NCBI RefSeq assembly: GCF_004342605.1
Contig: NZ_SLZL01000019.1
Location: 32,693-96,692 of the forward strand
Direction: 5' to 3'
Source: Caulobacter sp. BK020
GTDB lineage: Bacteria > Pseudomonadota > Alphaproteobacteria > Caulobacterales > Caulobacteraceae
Length of the DNA: 64,000 nucleotides
Shown here: in pieces, positions 42,039 to 50,095 of the stretch
Layout of the letters: each line of letters opens with the position of its first letter
Numbering within the stretch: position 1 is the stretch's first letter
Position numbers and translations under genes: made by a program
Notes under the pieces: generated by a model
Databases searched by the model: none
The model's input: the letters and a program-made list of their open reading frames with translations, nothing else
What the model was told of the DNA's origin: nothing

Positions 42039-43424
42039 CTATCCCTTCCGGAACCCGCGCAGCACGTTGGCCTCGGTGCTCAGCTGCAACTGTCCGTAGT
42101 CGATGCGCGGCGTGTCGGAGAACAGCAGGTAGTAGTATTTCATCTGTTCGGACCACCAGTAGCCGGGGCAGTTGTCGCCCTGGGCCATCGGCCGGGTGGT
42201 GATGTCCTTCAGGGCCGTGTAGCCGAAGGCGGCGCGGCTGGTGGCCTTCATTTCCCGATAGTGGACGGCGGCCAGCCTGCGATAGCGCTCGTCGCGGTCG
42301 AGCAGCCACAGGTTCAGGCAGGCGTCGGGATATTCCGGGCGCAGGCCGGTAGCCTTGCGGCGCGGCTGGGCGGTGGTCACGTCGATGGACTCCGGGATCA
42401 CCCCGAACCGCGCCTGCAGATCGGTGAACGAGGCCAGGTAGTCGTCGCCCTGGGCCTTGCGCCCGACCTGGCCCAGCAGTCCGGCATAGTAAGCCGCCAG
42501 CTCGCTCTGGGCCGTCGAGGTCACCGCCCCGGTCTCGAAATCGACCATCGGGAACCACAGCCGGCCGCCGTAGCGCTTGGCCTGGTGGGCCAGCTGGGCG
42601 TCGACGCACTCGACCGCCCAGCGCTTGCAGTCTTCGTCGCCGAACAGTTCCCAGGCGTCCCACAGATATTCGTAGAAGCTGTCGGCATAGATATCGATGC
42701 TGGCGTTGCGGCTGGTGAAGTCTCCAGTCACCGCGTGGAGGTTGGCGGCCATCAGGCCGATCTTCGAGCGGCGGTCCAGGGCGTGGCGCATGGCCCGCTT
42801 GGCCATGTCGAAATATTTCCGCTCGCCGGTCAGCTGGCTCAGCACCCCAAATTCGGACAGGTAGGTGCCGATCTCGGCCAGGTTGGTCTCGGGATCGCGG
42901 ACCGCGCCGGTGCGCAGGTTCACATAGCGCCAGGGCAGGCCGTGGGGCGAGGCCTCGAAGGCCTTGGCCAGGCGGTCGGCCAGGTCGCGGGCCTTGGCCA
43001 GCAGCACCGGATCGCCGCAGGCCAGGTGGGCTGACAAGAGGCCCCCGACCAGGCGGATGTTGGTCTCGAACACCTGGGCGTCGCCGTCGACATCGAAGTC
43101 GAGGCTGGTCCTGACCCAGTCGACCCCGGCCTGGAACTCAGCGTCCAGCCCCATGATCCACAGGGTGTCCAGCGCCTCGACAAGCGACAGGCCCAGGTCG
43201 TGGCCCTCGACGAAGAACGATTGCGACGTGCCGCTGACCGGGTTGATCTCGTCCTTGCCCCAGGCCTTGGCGACATAGCCTCGCCAGGCCCACTGGAACT
43301 CGGACCGGACATCGGCGGCGAGGGCCTTCCAGTCCTCCGAAGGCGCGGCGGCGAAGGCCGGGGCGGCGGCGGCCGAGGCGGCCAGGGCCAGGGCGTGGCG
43401 GCGGGAGAGGCGAGAATGGATCAT
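42039..43424 (-). CDS. Glycoside hydrolase family 47 alpha-mannosidase, exported
   Basis: A 461-residue protein with a Tat-like signal (SRRHALALAASAAAAPAFAA). GH47 enzymes are calcium-dependent inverting alpha-1,2-mannosidases, mostly eukaryotic (N-glycan trimming). Visible: DEINPVSGTS, EALDTLWIMGL, acid/base Glu in FETNIRLVGG (residue 120), NLAEIGTYLSEFG, Asp in YADSFYEYL (248), Glu in LRPEYPDACLNLW (364) and the Ca-binding Thr in QLSTEANVL (450). I recall that a Caulobacter sp. K31 GH47 has been structurally studied; this is likely its orthologue. First gene of a two-gene operon. Confidence 0.92.
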   Translation of the reverse strand: MIHSRLSRRHALALAASAAAAPAFAAAPSEDWKALAADVRSEFQWAWRGYVAKAWGKDEINPVSGTSQSFFVEGHDLGLSLVEALDTLWIMGLDAEFQAGVDWVRTSLDFDVDGDAQVFETNIRLVGGLLSAHLACGDPVLLAKARDLADRLAKAFEASPHGLPWRYVNLRTGAVRDPETNLAEIGTYLSEFGVLSQLTGERKYFDMAKRAMRHALDRRSKIGLMAANLHAVTGDFTSRNASIDIYADSFYEYLWDAWELFGDEDCKRWAVECVDAQLAHQAKRYGGRLWFPMVDFETGAVTSTAQSELAAYYAGLLGQVGRKAQGDDYLASFTDLQARFGVIPESIDVTTAQPRRKATGLRPEYPDACLNLWLLDRDERYRRLAAVHYREMKATSRAAFGYTALKDITTRPMAQGDNCPGYWWSEQMKYYYLLFSDTPRIDYGQLQLSTEANVLRGFRKG

Positions 43425-43609
43425 AGGCGCAACCTAAACGGAGTTTGTCGCCGGTCGCCAGAGCCGCTCGACCGGCCGTTTGCGCTGCGTCGCAGCAAAG
43501 CCTTGGCGACTGTGGGGTTGCTCGTGCTAGAAAAGCGGGCATGAACGCCGGGCCGGGCGCGACGCCAGGCCTCGCCGCAAAACAAGGCCCAATAGCAAGG
43601 CTTGTCTGA

Positions 43610-44488
43610 ATGACGGATATCAAGACGGTCGGCGTGATCGGCGCCGGCCAGATGGGGTCGGGGATCGCTCATGTCGTCGCCCTGGGCGGTTACGACGTGC
43701 GCCTGCACGACGTCTCGCGCGAGCGCATCGACGCCGGCCTGGCCCTGATCGAGAAGAACCTGGCCCGCCAAGTGCATCGCGGCATCATCGACGACGCGGC
43801 CATGGGCGCGGCCCTGGCGCGGATCTTGCCCGCCGAGGACCTGGCCCTGGTCGGGGCCACCGACCTGGCCATCGAGGCGGCCACCGAGAACGAGGAGATC
43901 AAGAAGTCGATCTTCCGCAGCCTGCAGCCGCACCTGGGCGAGAACACCCTGCTGGCCTCGAACACTTCGTCGATCTCGATCACGCGGCTGGCCAGCGCCA
44001 CCGACCGTCCCGAGCGGTTCATCGGCCTGCACTTCATGAACCCGGTCCCGCTGATGAAGCTGGTCGAGATCATCCGCGGCATCGCCACCGACGTGCCGAC
44101 CTACGAGCGCGCCGTGGCCTTCGCCAAGTCGCTGGGCAAGATCACCTCCAACGCCGAGGACTTCCCGGCCTTCATCGTCAACCGCGTGCTGGTGCCGATG
44201 ATCAACGAGGCGATCTACACCCTGTACGAGGGCGTGGGCACGGTCGACGCCATCGACACCGCCATGAAGCTGGGCGCCAACCACCCGATGGGCCCGCTGG
44301 AGCTGGGCGACTTCATCGGCCTGGACACCGTGCTCAGCATCATGAACGTGCTGCACGAAGGCCTGGCCGACAGCAAGTACCGCCCCTGCCCGCTGCTGGT
44401 GAAGTACGTCGAGGCCGGCTGGCTGGGCAAGAAGGCCGGCCGCGGCTTCTACGACTACCGCGGCGAGGTTCCGGTTCCGACGCGGTAG
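43610..44488 (+). CDS. 3-hydroxybutyryl-CoA dehydrogenase
   Basis: A 292-residue NAD(P)-dependent dehydrogenase interconverting acetoacetyl-CoA and 3-hydroxybutyryl-CoA. N-terminal GVIGAGQMGSGIAHVVALGGYDV, the NTSSISITRLA segment, the catalytic-His motif GLHFMNPVPLMKLVE near residue 138 and the C-terminal domain signature NHPMGPLELGDFIGLDTVL. Length is typical (about 290). In many alphaproteobacteria this gene directly follows etfA; here about 8 kb of accessory genes intervene. Confidence 0.95.
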   Translation: MTDIKTVGVIGAGQMGSGIAHVVALGGYDVRLHDVSRERIDAGLALIEKNLARQVHRGIIDDAAMGAALARILPAEDLALVGATDLAIEAATENEEIKKSIFRSLQPHLGENTLLASNTSSISITRLASATDRPERFIGLHFMNPVPLMKLVEIIRGIATDVPTYERAVAFAKSLGKITSNAEDFPAFIVNRVLVPMINEAIYTLYEGVGTVDAIDTAMKLGANHPMGPLELGDFIGLDTVLSIMNVLHEGLADSKYRPCPLLVKYVEAGWLGKKAGRGFYDYRGEVPVPTR

Positions 44489-44491
44489 GGG

Positions 44492-44872
44492 CTACCAGAC
44501 TATTTCGACGTCATACGCCGAGAAGGCCTGGTCCCTGGTCATGATCGGGATTCCTCTTCGCGCGCCCTGGGCGATCAGCAGCCTATCCCAGGGATCGCGG
44601 TGGTGACGCGGCAGCCTTCCGGCGGTCACCGCATCTTCGGACGCGATGTCCAGCCAGTCGAACCCTTCGGCGAATACCGCGCCAATCAGATCTTCAGGCA
44701 TCCGTTGAAGCAATGGATCGGCTGAGCGCTTGAACTCAATCTCATAGGCGCTGACGACGCTGACCAAGACTTCGACACTGTCGGCATTGAGCAAGTTCTG
44801 ACTGTGAGACGACAGCCACGACGGCTCAGTAAGCCACCAGATCAACACATGTGTGTCGATCAGAAGCTTCAT
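44492..44872 (-). CDS. PIN-domain toxin (VapC-like)
   Basis: A 126-residue protein with PIN-domain acidic residues: Asp6 in LLIDTHVLIW, Glu in SAYEIEFKRS, Asp in RDPWDRLLIAQ and Asp in TRDQAFSAYDVE. PIN toxins cleave RNA, often tRNA or rRNA. The start codon overlaps the antitoxin stop by one base (TAATG), the usual arrangement. It converges on the hydroxybutyryl-CoA dehydrogenase gene with three bases between. Confidence 0.9.
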   Translation of the reverse strand: MKLLIDTHVLIWWLTEPSWLSSHSQNLLNADSVEVLVSVVSAYEIEFKRSADPLLQRMPEDLIGAVFAEGFDWLDIASEDAVTAGRLPRHHRDPWDRLLIAQGARRGIPIMTRDQAFSAYDVEIVW

Positions 44873-45132
44873 TATTCAGGAAAGATCGGCCCGTCGGCGG
44901 CGTCTTCCAACTCGGGGTCGGGCCGCAGGAACAGGTCCGGGTCCCGAAGCTTGCCCAGATGCGCCCAGGCGCCGGGAACACGCTTTCGGGGCGCCTCAGC
45001 CGCCTTTTTCAGGGCGTTCACTTCGGCCAGCGCCTCGCCGTCACGTGTCAGCACGAAGTCCTCGCCCGCGTCGATGTGGGCGAGAAGTTCGGCCAGGTCG
45101 GCCAAGTCGGCGACATTGACACGGATCGTCAT
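44872..45132 (-). CDS. Phd/YefM-type antitoxin
   Basis: An 86-residue protein whose N-terminal half (VNVADLADLAELLAHIDAGEDFVLTRDGEALAEVN) is the Phd/YefM DNA-binding fold, and whose acidic C-terminal half would cap the toxin. It precedes the PIN toxin with a one-base overlap. It presumably represses its own promoter. Confidence 0.88.
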   Translation of the reverse strand: MTIRVNVADLADLAELLAHIDAGEDFVLTRDGEALAEVNALKKAAEAPRKRVPGAWAHLGKLRDPDLFLRPDPELEDAADGPIFPE

Positions 45133-45238
45133 ACCTCAGGATTAGCACAGAACGGTTCTGGTCGCCATTCGCCGCCTTCCCGGTCGCCCGATCCGCAAAC
45201 CCGTGTTACGCAAGCGTTCCACCTCGGGGGAGCTGGCC

Positions 45239-45922
45239 TTGCGCAATCTCTATCTCGCCTTCCTGCTGGCGTTCGCCGTCACGATGTTCGGCTTCTTTCC
45301 CAGCTTCATGGGCGGGATGGGCCCGCTGGACCCGATCCGCATCGTCCACGGCGCCCTGGCCACCACCTGGATGGCCCTGCTGGTGGTGCAGAGCTGGCTG
45401 ATCGGCCACGGCGGCAACCGCCTCCATCGCTGGATCGGCCGCGCGTCGCTGGTCATCGCCCCCAGCCTGGTGATCAGCGCCGCCGTCGTGGTGCATGACA
45501 TGCTGGGCCCGCGGTCGCATTTCGACGTGCCGCTGCGCCTGACCCTGGCCTGGATCGACGTCTGGTCGCTGGCGCTGTTCAGCCTGCTGTATGGTCTAGC
45601 GATCGCCTGGCGGCGCACCCTGTTCCTGCACGCGCGGTTCATGGCCTCCACCGTGTTCGTCGCCCTGCCGCCGGCCCTGGGACGGGCCTACGGCATGAAC
45701 ATCCCGTCGCTGAACGGCCTGGCCGGCGCCCTGCCGCCCAGCTTCTGGACCGTGGAGGCGGTGCTGGTCGGGCTGATCCTCTGGGACGGCCTCAAGGGAC
45801 GCTGGCTGACGCCGTGGTGGCTGACCCTGGCCGCGATGCTGGCCATCCACCTGACCATGTTCCAGGCCCCGACCTGGCCCGCCGTCGTGGCGGCGGCCCG
45901 CCTGTTCGGGCTGCCGGGCTAG
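45239..45922 (+). CDS. Multi-pass membrane protein of unknown function
   Basis: A 227-residue protein read from TTG 45239, chosen because GGGGGAG lies seven bases upstream; GTG 45203 is an alternative without a site. About seven hydrophobic helices. His residues recur near helix ends (IVHGALATTW, HRWIGRASL, FLHARFM), a pattern that might bind a metal or haem, but no known family is recognised. Monocistronic by position, with 130 bases to the next gene. Confidence 0.65.
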   Translation: MRNLYLAFLLAFAVTMFGFFPSFMGGMGPLDPIRIVHGALATTWMALLVVQSWLIGHGGNRLHRWIGRASLVIAPSLVISAAVVVHDMLGPRSHFDVPLRLTLAWIDVWSLALFSLLYGLAIAWRRTLFLHARFMASTVFVALPPALGRAYGMNIPSLNGLAGALPPSFWTVEAVLVGLILWDGLKGRWLTPWWLTLAAMLAIHLTMFQAPTWPAVVAAARLFGLPG

Positions 45923-46052
45923 GACGGATCGACATTTAAAGGACCGCCCTCCTCAAACGCCGTCATTTCGGGCTAGAGCTAACCGAGACTCCCCGGCGAC
46001 TTCGCGCTAGGCTTGCATCCACGACAGGGCGCAGGACCGGGGAGACGGCGAC

Positions 46053-47051
46053 ATGGCCGCGTTCATGATTTCGCTTCGCGCCAAGGCCGACGGCAGCAAG
46101 ATCGGCCCGGCCCGCTACCTGCGGATCGGCGACGACGGGGCCCAGACCGCGCTAAGTCCCACCGCCTGGCGCAAGGCGGTGCTGGACAGCTTCACCGAGA
46201 AGACCCCGCAGGGCCTGCCGCGCGGCGACCTGCTGTTCTATGTCCACGGCTTCAACACCAGCTTCAAGGACGCCCTGAAGGGCGACGCCGACAATCGCGC
46301 CAAGCTGGCGGCGCATGGCTGGACCGGGGTCTATGTCAGCTACGACTGGCCGTCGCTGGGCGAGACCCTGGGCTACTACGCCGACCGCAGCAACGCCCGG
46401 GCCAGCGCCAACGCCTTGATCGACTCGGCCCTGACCATGTTCGTCGGCGCCATCGTGCCCGACTGCCAGGTGCGGGTCAGCATCATGGCCCACTCGATGG
46501 GGGCCTTCGTCGTGCGCCAAGCCTTCAGCTGGGCCTATCAGGACGTCAAGACCAACGCCAAGGCCTGGTCGATCTCGCAGCTGCTGCTGGTGGCCGGCGA
46601 CGTCTCGCAAGGCAGCCTGTCGGCCGACCAGGACGGCGGCCGCTGGTTCAACAAGTACGCCGGCCGCACCACCCTCTATTCGAACCGCTTCGACAGCGTG
46701 CTGAAGATCTCGGACCTGAAGAACGGCGAGCCGACGCCCAGGGCCGGCCGGGTGGGCCTGCCGGCCGACGCTCCCGCCTCGTTCTGCGACATCGACTGCA
46801 GCGCCCTGTTCAACAGCCTGGACCTGAGCCTGGCCGAGCGGGTCAACCCGGCCACGGCCCACTGTTTCTACTTCAAGCAGGACGCCTTCTGGCGCGACGC
46901 GGTGCTGACCCTGGAGGGCGGCATCGACCGCCACGTGATCCCGACCCGCGCCCTGCTGGGGACCACCGACAACCGCTTCACCCTGAAGACCAAGCCGATC
47001 ACCGCAACCGAGTACCAGGCGGCGCTGCAACTGGCCCAGGCGGGGAACTAG
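46053..47051 (+). CDS. DUF900-like alpha/beta-hydrolase
   Basis: A 332-residue protein from ATG 46053 behind GGGGAGA. It has the alpha/beta-hydrolase signs of the DUF900 group: LLFYVHGFNTSFKDAL (oxyanion strand near residue 62), VYVSYDWPS, nucleophile elbow MAHSMGAFVVRQA near residue 148, and a late His in GGIDRHVIPT. No signal peptide, so cytoplasmic. Substrate unknown. A GCTAGGCTTG sequence near 46003-46012 may be its -10. Confidence 0.75.
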   Translation: MAAFMISLRAKADGSKIGPARYLRIGDDGAQTALSPTAWRKAVLDSFTEKTPQGLPRGDLLFYVHGFNTSFKDALKGDADNRAKLAAHGWTGVYVSYDWPSLGETLGYYADRSNARASANALIDSALTMFVGAIVPDCQVRVSIMAHSMGAFVVRQAFSWAYQDVKTNAKAWSISQLLLVAGDVSQGSLSADQDGGRWFNKYAGRTTLYSNRFDSVLKISDLKNGEPTPRAGRVGLPADAPASFCDIDCSALFNSLDLSLAERVNPATAHCFYFKQDAFWRDAVLTLEGGIDRHVIPTRALLGTTDNRFTLKTKPITATEYQAALQLAQAGN

Positions 47052-47076
47052 AGCCGAAGAACGCGGGTAGCCGCCA

Positions 47077-48948
47077 CTACCCCGCCCCCATCGCCACGGC
47101 CACGTGGTAGACGGTGAACGAGGCCAGGTAGGCCAGTCCGGTCATGTAGAGGAACATCACGGTCGGCCACAGCCAGCCGTTGGTCTCGCGCTTGACCACG
47201 CCCAGGGTCGCCGCGCACTGCGGGGCGAACACGTACCAGGCCAGGAACGACAGGGCCGTGGCCAGCGACCACTGGTGCGACAGCAGGACGCCCAGGTTGG
47301 TGCCGGCCTCGTCGTCGCCGCCCACGGCGTAGACGGTGCCCAGAGCCGCCACCGCCACCTCGCGCGCCGCGAAGCCGGGGATCAGGGCCACCGTCATCTG
47401 CCAATTAAACCCAATGGGTTGCATCAGGGGGGCGATGAAATGCCCGATCCGGCCGGCGAAGCTGTAGTCGATGGCCGGTCCCGTCGCCCCTTCCGGCGGA
47501 TAGGGGAAGGTCGACAGCACCCAGACCAGCACCATCAGCGGCAGGATGATCCGGCCGGCCCGCTCGATGAAGATCCGGGCCCGGGTCCACAGGTTCATCA
47601 GCACGTTGCGCGGTTCGGGCCAGCGATAGGTCGGCAGCTCCATCATGAACGGCTCGACCGTACCACGCCAGAAGACCTTGCGGATCACGAACGAGACGAG
47701 CAGGGCGCTGACGATGCCCGAGGCGTAGAGGCCGAACATCACCAGCCCGGGCAGCGACAGGCCCCAGACCTTGGTGTGGGGGATGAAGGCGGCGATGATC
47801 AGGGTGTAGACCGGGATCCGCGCCGAACAGGTCATCAGCGGGGCCACCAGGATGGTGGTCAGCCGGTCGTGCTTGTTGTCGATCACCCGCGTCGACATGA
47901 TCCCGGGGATGGCGCAGGCGAAGCTGGAGAGCAGCGGGATGAACGCCCGGCCGTGCAGGCCCGCCCCGCCCATGATCTTGTCCATCAGGAACGCCGCCCG
48001 GGTCATGTAGCCGCTGTCTTCCAGCACCAGGATGAAGAAGAACAGGATCACGATCTGCGGCAGGAAGACCAGCACGCTGCCCACCCCGGCGATCAGGCCG
48101 TCGGTGATCAGGCTCTGGATCAGGCCGTGCGGCAGGACGGCGGCGACGCCGGCGCTCAGGGCCGCGAAACCGGCCTCGATCAGCCCCATCAGCGGCTCGG
48201 CCCAGGTGAACACCGCCTGGAACATCACGAACAGCAGCAGGCCCAGGATCGCCAGCCCCGCAACCGGGTGCAGCAGCACCGCGTCGACCTTGCCGGTCAC
48301 CGTGTCGGGACGCTCGGGCGGGCGCACGCAGGCCTTGACGATCCGCTGGGCCTCGCGGTGGGCGGCGCGGATCTCGGCGGCGGTCGGCTCGCGCCAGACG
48401 TTGTCGTGCGCGCCCGTATGACTGACGGCCAGGGCGTCGGCCTTGGCGACCAGCTCCTCCAGGCCGCGCTTGCGGGTGGCGACAGTGGTGACGATCGGCG
48501 CGCCGATCTCGGCCGACAGCCGCTCCAGGTCGATGCGCAGGCCCTGGCGCTGGGCGATGTCGTACATGTTGAGCGCCAGCACGAACGGCCGCCCCACCTG
48601 CTTGAGCTCCAGCACCAGCCGCAGCACCAGCCGCAGGTTGGTGGCGTCGGCCACGCAGATCAGCACGTCCGGCGCCTGTTCGCCCGACAAGCGGCCCAGC
48701 ACCGCGTCGCGGGTGACCACCTCGTCGGGGCTGCGGGCCCGCAGGCTGTAGGTGCCGGGCAGGTCCAGCACGTGGGCGCCGCGGCCGCCGGGCAGGGTCA
48801 GCACGCCTTCCTTGCGCTCGACGGTGACGCCGGCGTAGTTGGCCACCTTCTGGCGGCTGCCGGTCAGGGCGTTGAACAGGGCGGTCTTGCCGGAATTGGG
48901 ATTGCCGACCAGCGCCAGGCGCGCGGGACGGAGAGCAGCGTCGGTCAA
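47077..48948 (-). CDS. feoB: Ferrous iron transporter FeoB
   Basis: A 623-residue inner-membrane Fe(II) uptake protein. N-terminal G domain with G1 GNPNSGKTALF, G2 around NYAGVT, G3 DLPGTYSL and G4-like LALNMYD, then two Gate regions with QIVILFFFILVLEDSGYM, SFACAIPGIMSTRV and the conserved EPFMMELPTYRWP, and a Cys near APQCAATLG. The length fits the short FeoB class lacking the C-terminal FeoC-binding tail. FeoA starts four bases upstream, so the two are one operon under likely Fur control. Confidence 0.96.
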   Translation of the reverse strand: MTDAALRPARLALVGNPNSGKTALFNALTGSRQKVANYAGVTVERKEGVLTLPGGRGAHVLDLPGTYSLRARSPDEVVTRDAVLGRLSGEQAPDVLICVADATNLRLVLRLVLELKQVGRPFVLALNMYDIAQRQGLRIDLERLSAEIGAPIVTTVATRKRGLEELVAKADALAVSHTGAHDNVWREPTAAEIRAAHREAQRIVKACVRPPERPDTVTGKVDAVLLHPVAGLAILGLLLFVMFQAVFTWAEPLMGLIEAGFAALSAGVAAVLPHGLIQSLITDGLIAGVGSVLVFLPQIVILFFFILVLEDSGYMTRAAFLMDKIMGGAGLHGRAFIPLLSSFACAIPGIMSTRVIDNKHDRLTTILVAPLMTCSARIPVYTLIIAAFIPHTKVWGLSLPGLVMFGLYASGIVSALLVSFVIRKVFWRGTVEPFMMELPTYRWPEPRNVLMNLWTRARIFIERAGRIILPLMVLVWVLSTFPYPPEGATGPAIDYSFAGRIGHFIAPLMQPIGFNWQMTVALIPGFAAREVAVAALGTVYAVGGDDEAGTNLGVLLSHQWSLATALSFLAWYVFAPQCAATLGVVKRETNGWLWPTVMFLYMTGLAYLASFTVYHVAVAMGAG

Positions 48949-48952
48949 GGCG

Positions 48953-49288
48953 TCAGGCCTCTTCGAACTGGACGGTGACGGCGGCGGCCTCGCGGCGGCG
49001 CAGGGCCACGCGCATGTCGTCGATGCGGACGGCGATCGGATCGCGGCCGAACAGGCCCTCGTGCAGCACCTCGAACAGCGCCCCCTCGACGAAGCCCATC
49101 TCCAGCAGCCGGCGCTCCAGCTCCTCCGGATCGATGGCCTCCGACCGCCCCGTCTCGCCGCCGACCCGCACGATCACCCCCCGCTGGCCCTTGCGGGCCT
49201 GGCTGAGCGGGCTCTCGGCGCCCCAGTCGCCTTGGGGGACGGCGGGGATTTCCGTGAATTCGGAGGCTAGGCTGAGGACGTCGGACAT
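48953..49288 (-). CDS. feoA: FeoA family protein
   Basis: A 111-residue SH3-like protein that assists FeoB. The core runs from GQRGVIVRVGG through ELERRLLEMGFVEGALFEVLHEG to RDPIAVRIDDMRVALRRREAAAVTV, the FeoA pattern. An N-terminal extension of about 28 residues is unusual. The gene lies directly upstream of feoB. A Fur-like sequence lies 17-33 bases before the start. Confidence 0.93.
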   Translation of the reverse strand: MSDVLSLASEFTEIPAVPQGDWGAESPLSQARKGQRGVIVRVGGETGRSEAIDPEELERRLLEMGFVEGALFEVLHEGLFGRDPIAVRIDDMRVALRRREAAAVTVQFEEA

Positions 49289-49304
49289 GGTCGCACCAGG
49301 AAAA

Positions 49305-49321
49305 CTTGCGAACGATTATCA
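49305..49321 (-). promoter_or_regulatory. Fur-like box upstream of feoAB
   Basis: The minus strand reads TGATAATCGTTCGCAAG, which matches the left half of the Fur 19-mer (GATAATGATAATCATTATC) and part of the right. It is the expected place for iron control of feoAB. Confidence 0.5.
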
Positions 49322-49441
49322 GTCCAAGGTCACGCTGTCATGCGGCGATTGGATGGCGCGGTGTCTCATGAGCTCAGCGCTCCGCCCCGGTCCAGGCGCT
49401 GGCGGGCTGCTCAAGGCCTCTTTCCGTGCTAGGCTGACCGC

Positions 49442-49618
49442 ATGAAGCGCGAACCCGCGATCTTTGACGATATCGATGAGGCCCACGACGCGGCGGCGAT
49501 CGCCGAGGCGCGCGCCGAGATCGCGGCGGGCGAGTTCGTCAGTCATGAAGCCGTCAAGGCCTGGCTTCTGTCATGGGGAACCCCGGACGAGCTCCCGCCT
49601 CCGAAGGTCGGTCAATAG
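49442..49618 (+). CDS. Small antitoxin, partner of the downstream ParE-like toxin
   Basis: A 58-residue acidic protein (MKREPAIFDDIDEAHDAA..., then AAGEFVSHEAVKAWLLSWGTPDE). The SHEAVKAWL part is typical of CopG/ribbon-type antitoxins that pair with ParE toxins. TGCTAGGCTG at 49427-49436 puts a possible -10 so close to the ATG that the mRNA would be leaderless or nearly so. The toxin starts 23 bases after the stop. A paralogue lies at 51397-51576. Confidence 0.75.
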   Translation: MKREPAIFDDIDEAHDAAAIAEARAEIAAGEFVSHEAVKAWLLSWGTPDELPPPKVGQ

Positions 49619-49641
49619 CCTCCGGAACCTCGCGCCTGCAC

Positions 49642-49929
49642 ATGACGGACGCCTTCCCCTTCCGAGTCATCTGGTCTCCAAGGGCCATTCGGGATCTCGC
49701 CGGCATTCGCGCCTATATCGGCCAGTTCGCGCCGCTCGCGGCGCAACGGTTCACGGCGCGCTTGGTCACGGTCGTCGAGAGCCTGGCCCAGAACCCGAAC
49801 AGAGGCCGGCCGCTCGGCGACAACGTGCGGGAACTGACCGTCGTCCGCCCCTATCTGGTGCTCTACGAAGTCAAGGCGGGGAGCGTCCATGTGCTCCACA
49901 TCCGGCACGGCGCCCAGCAATCGGATTGA
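49642..49929 (+). CDS. RelE/ParE-family toxin
   Basis: A 95-residue protein with the RelE/ParE fold pattern: VIWSPRAIRDLAGIRAYIGQFAPLAAQRFTARLV, AQNPNRGRPLGDNVRELTVVRPYLVLYEVKAGSVHVLHIRHGAQ, matching ParE (Arg-rich wing, RHGxQ end). ParE toxins generally block gyrase. Paralogous to 51564-51836, which shows the same IAQFSPLAAQRF block. Confidence 0.9.
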   Translation: MTDAFPFRVIWSPRAIRDLAGIRAYIGQFAPLAAQRFTARLVTVVESLAQNPNRGRPLGDNVRELTVVRPYLVLYEVKAGSVHVLHIRHGAQQSD

Positions 49930-50095
49930 CGATGCAGGATGCGTTGAACCCCTGATCCCGCCAGCCCTCCCCGCGCGTTCACGAACAGATGATTTGTGGT
50001 TAAGGCGCGGCGTAATGGCTCAGAGTCGTTAATCTGTTCGACTCACGGCCCGCGCGACTCGCATACTGAGCTTGACGATTCGTAGGGACCCTCGA

